A stretch of DNA of 52,983 bases from Candidatus Magnetomicrobium cryptolimnococcus. Lineage in GTDB: Bacteria > Nitrospirota > Thermodesulfovibrionia > Thermodesulfovibrionales > Magnetobacteriaceae. The position numbers and the translations under genes were made by a program. Where the stretch lies: positions 1-52,983 of the forward strand of contig JAGYWI010000021.1 in the NCBI GenBank assembly GCA_018606805.1. The letters are read 5' to 3'. Below, piece after piece: positions 1-6,899 of the stretch. The notes below the pieces were generated by a model. The model was not told the origin of the DNA, did not search any database, and worked only from the letters and a program-made list of their open reading frames with translations. Each line of letters begins with the position of its first letter. Within the stretch, counting starts at the first letter, position 1.

Positions 1-2942
1 TGACCAACAAATTCCTTTTCCTCCTTACCGGTTTCAACATCCCACAGCTTCAACGTCTTGTCATATGAGCCGGACAACACTTTCTTCCCATCCGGCGAAT
101 AACTACAACTTCTTACCGCATATTTATGACCAACAAATTCCTTTTCCTCCTTACCGGTTTCAACATCCCACAGCTTCAACGTCTTGTCCGATGAGCCGGA
201 CAACACTTTCTTCCCATCCGGCGAATATGCCACACAAATTACGGCATATGAATGTTTAAAATTAGGCGAACCATAAAAACCTTTTAATGAACTGCCAATC
301 GCTCTTTTATAATAATTAAAATTTTTATCATTGTAGTTATACGCTGTTGAATCTATAGTAAGTAATGACTCATATTTTTTTAATTTTATATCCTCACCTT
401 CATGTTTAATCCTAATTCTATTTCTTTTAATGTCTTCATCAAATAGTACTTCAAGTAATTGCTCCCTTGCCGCTTTTAAATCAGATGCCACATCATACCA
501 ATTGTCATCAAGGTATTCATCAATAAAAACTTCCCTGCAAAGTGGCACCATCAAAGTTTCTGACAATATCTTATGATATTTGCCTATTTTCTCTCTATCT
601 GCACTATTAACTACTGAGGCTAAAAGCGCATAAACCCACTTAAAACTATCTATATTGTTATTCCTAACGGTTTCTACAGTTTGACGCATTATTGTTGTTT
701 TATATTTATCCAATATTCTTTTTTCTGCCCCTTCCATTTCAGCAATACAGCGAATGGGAAACCCTGTTACTTCTTCATATTCTTCATACATTAGTTTAAT
801 AAAGTTAATAATTTTATATGCCTCTTTATAATCATAACCACAGGCAATAGATATAGTTTCTAAATTTTCATAACTGCTATCAAGTACTGCTTGTGCCTTA
901 TTACAATTATCATTAAAAATATTAATAAAATGTTTTGCTGCCAAATATTCCTGCACTGTGAAATGTATAAAAATATATTCATCTACTCCACTTGATAAAA
1001 ATATATGTTCCGACTTTAGGCTATCAAACCATTCTTTAGATTTATTATCGTCGAAATTCAAGCAAAATTGAGTATATCGTTGTATCTCATTTTTATCTAA
1101 AATATCAGGCTTCATGCTTATACAAATAAAATTAGTTAACTCCTCTTTTGTAAAAGTCTTTTCTGCTTTTCCAGAATGAGCACCATACATAAGTTCAAAC
1201 GCAAACGCAGCAAGAAGCTTATATTGAAAGTAAACCTCATATTCATTCTCTGAGTATTCATCTTTTTTTAACTGGTCTAATAAAAACTTCATTTCTGTAT
1301 TAGACCGTGTTATATCTTGTTTTTTAATCCTCTCCCATACATGCATCAAGACAAATTTAATAAGCAAATCATAAGTCAAAAACCTTCCCTCAAATTTCCT
1401 ATATATTTTATAATAAAAAATCAACAGTAACGCAGTCAGTGGAGTTCCTGCTATTTTTTGAATATACGAGTAGCGCCAACTATTATCATAAAATTCATCA
1501 TATAATATTTTATCATCCTTGTATAATATTTTTGCCATATCACGCATTTGTTCCTTTGACATAGGGTTAACTTTAAATATTGGCGCATATGACTTATCAA
1601 AAGTTGCCACTAATCCTTCAGATGAACGAGATGTTATAAAACACTTATTGTCCTTATTACTGCCATCTTCTACTAGCTCTGCATCTTTTATATTTCTCAT
1701 TAATTCTTTACAATATTGAACTATTGTCATTTTTATACTGTCAGTAGGTGATTCATCTAAGGCATCTATTAATATCAACATACTTTTGTTATACCATGCT
1801 ATTTTTAACGCTCTAACAGTGTTGGTTATAGTAAGTTCCATATCTGTCCAAAATTCACCCTTGTGTTGCGGATATAAGAAAAACCGTGCTAAATTCAATA
1901 AAATAAATTCAACAGTATAGTTATTTGTTGTTTGTAAATATTCGGCTTGCAAATCCCTACAATTTACAAATAATATATTTTTAGTATTGGTATTATCTTT
2001 AAGAACTTTGTATGCTAAGTGTTTTAATATAGTAGTTTTACCAGAGCCGGGAAGTCCTATTATAAATCCTTTATTAAACCCTTCAAGCAGCTTATCTGCA
2101 GAAAACATATTATAATTTTTACGCAATTTGAGCCTATCCATTTCCTCATACAGCTTGTCTGTCAGTGCAAGTCTGTCATAATCATGTATCTTTGTGTAAT
2201 CCCTACCACCATCCATTTCAAGCGTCAATTTTATAAAATCATCTTCCATGCGTATTGGGTCATAAAGATTTCCAAATACTGGAATTGTACTGCAAAAGTC
2301 TAATAATTCGTCTCTGCGGTTTTTATACCAACCAGGCAACATATTATTCGGATTAGCATTGTTCATTGGTGGATAAAGCCGATATAAGACTATTTTTCCT
2401 AACTCTTCACGACCCTTTAAAGGTTCGCTCTCATCTGGCTTTATTATTCCATACTCAAGTTTAAAGGTAAATCCAAAGTCATTAACATACTTTTTCAGTG
2501 GATAAAACAGAGGCTCTGTAACAAGGAGTTGATCTTGGTTAGCCTTTTTCTCAAGCCTAAACACCTTAATACACTCATCACCGTGGGGATCAACTATCTT
2601 TCTCACTTCACTATCAATTAAAAAATCAAACCAAGCACTATGAGCAACAACTCTAAAGATATAATTAAACCGCTCATTAGCAGGTATCATTTCATCAACA
2701 AAAATGTCTTTTACAAACTTAAGAAAACTCTCAGGAGAGCTGCCAAACACTACTACAGCATCCCCCTGATCAGTTATATACTCCATCCCATACTTTACAA
2801 TTAACTCTTTTACCTTACTATAAAACGTCAATCTTATTTTCTTTGACGTCTCTTGGTCTATTTGAACCATTTGCGGCGTGTAATTAACTATATCAATGAT
2901 AGCAAGTATACCAAAAGCGCCTTTGGTTACTATTGCTTCCAT
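1..2942 (-). CDS. STAND NTPase: cyclase-like domain + NACHT + WD40 (C-terminus cut by window edge)
   Basis: The reading frame is open from the ATG at 2942 to the window edge (980 codons), with a GGGGGGAG ribosome site just upstream. Residues 10-150 resemble a class III nucleotidyl cyclase domain: AIIDIVNYT (metal Asp D17), QGDAVVVF (D61) and GDECIKVFRLE. The transition-state Asn is Ile and the base-selecting Lys position is Thr, so catalysis is doubtful. A NACHT/STAND ATPase core follows, with Walker A GLPGSGKT (296-303) and Walker B LILIDALDE (389-397). A helical region leads to WD40 repeats from about residue 895 (SPDGKKVLSGS, KLWDVETGKE). Such proteins oligomerise after the sensor arm detects a ligand and then activate the N-terminal effector; many are antiviral or signalling proteins. 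Here the effector would be the cyclase-like domain (inference). It lies 35 bp after folK on the same strand. Confidence 0.85.
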   Translation of the reverse strand, partial: MEAIVTKGAFGILAIIDIVNYTPQMVQIDQETSKKIRLTFYSKVKELIVKYGMEYITDQGDAVVVFGSSPESFLKFVKDIFVDEMIPANERFNYIFRVVAHSAWFDFLIDSEVRKIVDPHGDECIKVFRLEKKANQDQLLVTEPLFYPLKKYVNDFGFTFKLEYGIIKPDESEPLKGREELGKIVLYRLYPPMNNANPNNMLPGWYKNRRDELLDFCSTIPVFGNLYDPIRMEDDFIKLTLEMDGGRDYTKIHDYDRLALTDKLYEEMDRLKLRKNYNMFSADKLLEGFNKGFIIGLPGSGKTTILKHLAYKVLKDNTNTKNILFVNCRDLQAEYLQTTNNYTVEFILLNLARFFLYPQHKGEFWTDMELTITNTVRALKIAWYNKSMLILIDALDESPTDSIKMTIVQYCKELMRNIKDAELVEDGSNKDNKCFITSRSSEGLVATFDKSYAPIFKVNPMSKEQMRDMAKILYKDDKILYDEFYDNSWRYSYIQKIAGTPLTALLLIFYYKIYRKFEGRFLTYDLLIKFVLMHVWERIKKQDITRSNTEMKFLLDQLKKDEYSENEYEVYFQYKLLAAFAFELMYGAHSGKAEKTFTKEELTNFICISMKPDILDKNEIQRYTQFCLNFDDNKSKEWFDSLKSEHIFLSSGVDEYIFIHFTVQEYLAAKHFINIFNDNCNKAQAVLDSSYENLETISIACGYDYKEAYKIINFIKLMYEEYEEVTGFPIRCIAEMEGAEKRILDKYKTTIMRQTVETVRNNNIDSFKWVYALLASVVNSADREKIGKYHKILSETLMVPLCREVFIDEYLDDNWYDVASDLKAAREQLLEVLFDEDIKRNRIRIKHEGEDIKLKKYESLLTIDSTAYNYNDKNFNYYKRAIGSSLKGFYGSPNFKHSYAVICVAYSPDGKKVLSGSSDKTLKLWDVETGKEEKEFVGHKYAVRSCSYSPDGKKVLSGSYDKTLKLWDVETGKEEKEFVG
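2..227 (-). repeat. Near-identical tandem WD40-coding repeats, 126-bp period
   Basis: Bases from 2 to about 107 recur from 128 to about 227 with only a few differences. The period is exactly 126 bp, or 42 codons, one WD40 blade. Both copies encode SPDGKKVLSGS followed by DKTLKLWDVETGKE. Near identity at the DNA level points to recent duplication or conversion, so blade number probably varies between strains. The array continues past the window edge. Confidence 0.9.
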
Positions 2943-2977
2943 ACAGACTCCCCCCAGTTGTTAAATTTACAACAATT

Positions 2978-3433
2978 TTAATATCGTGATTTTATAATAT
3001 TAATTATACTTTTTTGAACAACTGGATATAAAGCATTTGGGGCTATTTCTATGAGGGGTTTTAGGACAAAATCTCTTTCTAACATATAAGGGTGAGGGAT
3101 TATAAGGTCAAGCTCATTTATTACAAGCATTCCATACAACAAAATATCTATGTCAACAACCCTTGGTCCCCACCTGTAGGTTTCAACTCTGCCGATTTGC
3201 CTTTCTATATCCTTAATTATATGAAGAAGTTTGCGGGGAGGTAGACTAATTTCAACACCAACACACATGTTTATAAAATCCGGCTGCCCTTCCACTCCCC
3301 AAGCCTTTGTTTCATACATTGAGGATATGGTTGTTACTTTAATCCCCATATCCTCTAACATATGAATAGCCTTCAGACAATTATTCTCTCTCTCTCCCAT
3401 ATTGGAGCCTATGCCAAGATAAGCTGTCTCCAT
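2978..3433 (-). CDS. folK: 2-amino-4-hydroxy-6-hydroxymethyldihydropteridine diphosphokinase (HPPK)
   Basis: This folate-pathway enzyme transfers pyrophosphate from ATP to 6-hydroxymethyl-7,8-dihydropterin in the cytoplasm. The 151-aa length is normal for a stand-alone HPPK. Family signatures are AYLGIGSNMGERENN at the N-terminus, ETKAWGVEGQPDFINMC, and the RWGPRVVDIDILLYG metal/ATP-binding segment, followed by IPHPYMLERDFVLKPL. METAYLG is the natural start, but no good Shine-Dalgarno lies upstream. The upstream side is the end of a repeat element (3448-3483), so the original leader may have been replaced by an insertion. The stop is 35 bp before the STAND gene, which suggests co-transcription. 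Confidence 0.96.
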   Translation of the reverse strand: METAYLGIGSNMGERENNCLKAIHMLEDMGIKVTTISSMYETKAWGVEGQPDFINMCVGVEISLPPRKLLHIIKDIERQIGRVETYRWGPRVVDIDILLYGMLVINELDLIIPHPYMLERDFVLKPLIEIAPNALYPVVQKSIINIIKSRY

Positions 3434-3447
3434 CTTTATGATAAAAG

Positions 3448-3483
3448 GTAATAGTTCAGCCCACCTGTCTCGTCATTACGAGG
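3448..3483. repeat. Left terminal repeat of the PIN cassette (partial copy of the 5482-5623 element)
   Basis: GTAATAGTTCAGCCC (3448-3462) is the exact inverse of bases 5609-5623. A CGTCATTACGAGG block (3471-3483) corresponds to the CTCGCAATGAC block at 5591-5601. Order and spacing match one end of the full element at 5482-5623. The last codons and the TAA of the PIN gene (YSS, stop) lie inside this repeat. Confidence 0.8.
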
Positions 3484-4348
3484 AATAGGTTTCAAATTTT
3501 TTGTTTATTGCCTCACAAATAGGTTGAAAGTGTCTTGCGTTCTTACTTATAACAGACGCTTGCTGTGGTGCCACAACACAGTGAATTGCGTCACTGCAAG
3601 ATAAACACAATTTATGAGCCTCGTGGTTGTTAAATGGTTTATTATATGGTAATATTTCCTGTAAAATTTCTTTTAATGCTCTTATTCTTTTTTCTGTTTC
3701 TTTGTCTATTGCAGAACTTGATGGACATACTAATTTAGCAGATATGACATCAAAATAATCTTTATTATGCTCAAAAAAATCTCTAATGTTACATTTATTC
3801 TCCGCTTTTTTACAACCAATAGTCCTCTTCTTAAATAGACCGTTTTTAAGACTCGGCTTATTTATCTCAACACATTCCATAGGATTAAGAATCTCATACT
3901 CAATAGCATCAATATTTTTTAAAAATAATTTAATACGCATACAACAATAATCCCTTATATCATTTAGAAGGAGTTGAGATAGAGGTGGTTCATCTAATGT
4001 TGTATCTCTATTATAAAACCGTAACTCAGATGGACGTTTTTTTTCTACTGCTTTAATATATTCTTTAAAGATTTCTATTGCTGCACCTAAGTGATACTTT
4101 CTATGTATATTTAAATTACCAAGATAAGAAATTACATCTGACAAACATTCAGCACCAACAAGTCTATTGTAAATTAAAACAAGATAATTAAGAAAACCTT
4201 TATTTATCTCCATTTTAACATATTGGGACGTATATACCAAATCAAACTCATCAATAATTTTTTTCAGCGTTTGATTTTTCTTAAATATCAAATCTATTAT
4301 TGCTGTTGTTTCTAAATAAACCTTTCTATCCAAGCACATTAGCCCCAT
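3476..4348 (-). CDS. PIN-like domain nuclease, second gene of the cassette
   Basis: About 290 aa. The N-terminus (KVYLETTAIIDLIFKK, then LVYTSQYVKMEINKG) has the strand-acidic-helix pattern of PIN domains. The C-terminus (LCLSCSDAIHCVVAPQQASVISKNARHF) matches the usual PIN ending, with an acidic residue before IH and a KNxRHF segment. PIN domains are Mg-dependent RNases, often toxins. Between these ends sits a roughly 170-aa helical insert unlike typical VapC. Candidate starts are TTG 4351, ATG 4348 and ATG 4339 (GGGG just upstream). All overlap the preceding gene, which implies translational coupling. RNase activity is inferred and the substrate is unknown. Confidence 0.6.
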   Translation of the reverse strand: MGLMCLDRKVYLETTAIIDLIFKKNQTLKKIIDEFDLVYTSQYVKMEINKGFLNYLVLIYNRLVGAECLSDVISYLGNLNIHRKYHLGAAIEIFKEYIKAVEKKRPSELRFYNRDTTLDEPPLSQLLLNDIRDYCCMRIKLFLKNIDAIEYEILNPMECVEINKPSLKNGLFKKRTIGCKKAENKCNIRDFFEHNKDYFDVISAKLVCPSSSAIDKETEKRIRALKEILQEILPYNKPFNNHEAHKLCLSCSDAIHCVVAPQQASVISKNARHFQPICEAINKKFETYSS

Positions 4349-5306
4349 CAAATGGATATTGCAGGTTGAAATCCTTATCGAGCAACCCTATTATCTCGTC
4401 TAATACCTCATCACACATTACTATATTACTCTTAGCTAAATCCATTACATTTTTCAAATTAATAAGTTGTTGTTTCTCAAAATGTTCAGTAAACTTAGAA
4501 AAAATAGCTGTTTTTAAAGCAACCCTAAATACCCCAAAATTCGGAATACTATTTGTATCTATAATATAATCAAGCTTATATATTATTCTTTTATAATAGC
4601 CTATCTCATCTTCATATGCCTTGAGATCTCCTGCCTCTAAATACTTTAAAGCATCATCCAGATGTTTACCGTATTCATTTAAAAAATATTGCACATCAGA
4701 TACTAATTCAGAATGTTTGTCTGTAGCAGATTTAGAAAAACATGCATCACTTGATTTTTTCAATATTGCCTTTGAAGGTGATGGATATTGAATATTAAAG
4801 TTATTATCAAACAAAAATTTTACCTCTTTTAATACTAAATCAGGTATTGTTATATTATTTTCAGCTAACTCCATAACATCTTTTAAAGTAAGAATCTGTT
4901 TTTTATCAAACGGTTTTGCAAAATTAGAAGAAAAAACTACTTTCAATGTTTCTTTTAATTCACCCCAATTAGGAATAATATTCTCTATATGCATCTCATC
5001 AAGCGCATAAATTATTCTTGTATAATAGACCATCTCATTTTCAGATGAAATAATATCATCTTCTTCCAGATACTCCAAGGCATTATATAAATATTTGTTA
5101 TATTCCTTTAGTAAACACCTTACAGAAGATACTCTACTAGACCAGTTATCTATGTTTGCAAATTTATTATATTTATTATGACCACTATAAACATCTATGT
5201 TAACAATCTCATGCGATCGTTTCTCGTTTGTTGACCTATCTCCTCCACCATCACTGACTACCCCCTTTGCACTTTCACTATCATTTGTTAATTCTGTTAT
5301 CTCCAT
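4326..5306 (-). CDS. Uncharacterised protein with an internal tandem duplication, first gene of the cassette
   Basis: 326 aa, not recognised as a named family. After a low-complexity head (residues 1-55) the protein holds two related halves of about 115 residues. Each follows the same order: a leader such as LLKEYNKYLYNALEYLEEDD or FLNEYGKHLDDALKYLEAGD, then YYxRIIYxLD, an IPNxG segment, FxKxQxxxLKxVMxLAxxNI, and a closing FNxQYP. Predicted to be mainly helical, with no signal peptide or membrane segment. Its 3' end overlaps the PIN gene by about 23 bp, so the two are probably made together. By analogy with toxin-antitoxin pairs it could be the PIN protein's partner or inhibitor, but this is inference from arrangement alone. 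Confidence 0.65.
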   Translation of the reverse strand: MEITELTNDSESAKGVVSDGGGDRSTNEKRSHEIVNIDVYSGHNKYNKFANIDNWSSRVSSVRCLLKEYNKYLYNALEYLEEDDIISSENEMVYYTRIIYALDEMHIENIIPNWGELKETLKVVFSSNFAKPFDKKQILTLKDVMELAENNITIPDLVLKEVKFLFDNNFNIQYPSPSKAILKKSSDACFSKSATDKHSELVSDVQYFLNEYGKHLDDALKYLEAGDLKAYEDEIGYYKRIIYKLDYIIDTNSIPNFGVFRVALKTAIFSKFTEHFEKQQLINLKNVMDLAKSNIVMCDEVLDEIIGLLDKDFNLQYPFDGANVLG

Positions 5307-5481
5307 AATCCCTTTTTGAACTCCTAAGTAGTTTTCCCCAAAATAAATACTATAGCTCCCATATAAAAGAAATTATAATCCTATAAAGTAAATATATATT
5401 GACTCTCTTAAGCTGATTTATGATAACAAATTATAAATAATTTTGTAAATATCGAGTTAAAGTCTAAAAATATTTTTTTTG

Positions 5482-5623
5482 TATAGTTCAGTCTCCCTGC
5501 ATCGTCATTGCGAGGAGCGCAAGCGACGAAGCAATCCCGTATTTTATGGAGAGAGATTGCAGGGAGGTGCGCCTCCGCACCTTCGCTACGCTCGCAATGA
5601 CAAAGTAGGGGCTGAACTATTAC
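5482..5623. repeat. Palindromic small repeat element (TCATTGCGAG family), right border of the PIN cassette
   Basis: The outer ends TATAGTTCAG (5482-5491) and CTGAACTATTAC (5612-5623) face each other. Inside them GTCATTGCGAG and CTCGCAATGAC (5591-5601) also face each other, and a further hairpin GGTGCGCCTCCGCACC lies within. The element carries no gene and ends 8 bp from the dapL stop. A related right half occurs at 52037-52087 and a left end at 3448-3483. This looks like a non-autonomous mobile element or REP-like sequence. Confidence 0.75.
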
Positions 5624-5631
5624 GATAAAAG

Positions 5632-6801
5632 CTATATAACCTTTTTAATTCTCTCTATTGCCTCTTGTAACCTTTCAATCCCCACGGTAAGTGCAAATCT
5701 AATATATCCCTCACCCGGTACCCCAAAACCATTGCCGGGTGTTACTATAATTGCGGCTTTTTCTATTAGGTGCATTGCAAAGCTTTCAGAGGTAAACCCA
5801 GCCGGCACCTTTGCCCACATATAAAACGTAGCCTTTGGTTTATTTACCTCTATACCGATTTTGCTTAAACCATCGTATAGTGCATCCCTTCTAACTTGAT
5901 ATATCTTTCTATTTGCCTCAAGAATAGCCTCATCGGTATTTAACGCCGTAATAGCCGTTTCCTGTATAGCCTGAAAAACGCCTGAATCCAGATTAGTTTT
6001 AACCTTTCCAAGCCCACCAACAGCATCTTTATTACCCACAGCAAAACCTATCCGCCACCCTGTCATATTATAAGTCTTTGATAGCGAATGCACCTCAAGT
6101 CCCACCTCTTTAGCTCCATCCATTTCCATAAAACTAATAGGCCTTTTCCCGTCATAGTACATCTCCGTGTAAGCTGCATCATGACAGATGATTATGTTAT
6201 ATTTAAAAGCAAGCTCAATAGCCCGCTTAAAATCCTCTTCCGTACAAGTGGCGCTCGTTGGATTATTTGGATAGTTTAAAAACATAATCTTTGCCCTTTT
6301 TAAAACCGCCGCCGGTATAGCAGCAAAATCTGGGAAAAAACTGTTTTCATCTTTAAGCGGCATAAGATAAGGAATCCCACTAGCAAAAATCGTACCGATT
6401 TCATAAACCGGATACCCCGGTGATGGACAAAGCACCACATCCCCGTCATCTACAAATGCAAGCGGTAAATGACCAATTCCCTCTTTTGAACCTATTAGAG
6501 AAAGCACCTCTGTGGCGGGATCAAGTGTAACGTTAAAGCGCCGCTTATACCAATTAGCAACCTCCACCCTATAAGACCACATACCTTCATAAGATGGGTA
6601 GCGGTGATGTTCGGGGTTTTCTACAGCAACCTTCATAGCCTCCACTATGTGCTTTGGCGTAGGCATATCCGGGTCCCCTATACCAATGTCTATAATATCA
6701 GCACCTTTATCCCTTGCGTTTTTTTTAATCTTATCTATCCTTGCAAAGATATAGGGGGGCAGGTCTTTCACTCGTTTAGACAGTTCTATATTTATAGCCA
6801 T
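5632..6801 (-). CDS. dapL: LL-diaminopimelate aminotransferase
   Basis: This PLP enzyme (fold type I) converts tetrahydrodipicolinate to LL-diaminopimelate in one step for lysine and peptidoglycan synthesis. The ATG at 6801 (MAINIELSKRVKDLPPY) is chosen because GGAGG lies 6 bases upstream; an in-frame ATG at 6843 lacks this. From that start the protein has 389 aa, normal for the family. IGIGDPDMPTP is the substrate-loop region, N180 and D208/Y211 hold the cofactor, SLSKTYNMTGWRIGF gives the PLP Lys K242, and R250 binds the carboxylate. The sequence fits DapL better than an aspartate or alanine aminotransferase, although subclass assignment from sequence alone is not absolute. Confidence 0.88.
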   Translation of the reverse strand: MAINIELSKRVKDLPPYIFARIDKIKKNARDKGADIIDIGIGDPDMPTPKHIVEAMKVAVENPEHHRYPSYEGMWSYRVEVANWYKRRFNVTLDPATEVLSLIGSKEGIGHLPLAFVDDGDVVLCPSPGYPVYEIGTIFASGIPYLMPLKDENSFFPDFAAIPAAVLKRAKIMFLNYPNNPTSATCTEEDFKRAIELAFKYNIIICHDAAYTEMYYDGKRPISFMEMDGAKEVGLEVHSLSKTYNMTGWRIGFAVGNKDAVGGLGKVKTNLDSGVFQAIQETAITALNTDEAILEANRKIYQVRRDALYDGLSKIGIEVNKPKATFYMWAKVPAGFTSESFAMHLIEKAAIIVTPGNGFGVPGEGYIRFALTVGIERLQEAIERIKKVI

Positions 6802-6899
6802 CAACAACCTCCATGATTCATAATAATATTTAGCAGCAAACATTATATAAAAAAACCTACCTCACAAACAACGTAAAACTTTAAAAATAATATAATAGT

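Noticed and set aside
3448-5623. Reading the PIN cassette as a standard VapBC pair
   Set aside because: The PIN protein is about twice VapC size, and the partner is a large duplicated protein with no AbrB, RHH or Phd-type DNA-binding motif.
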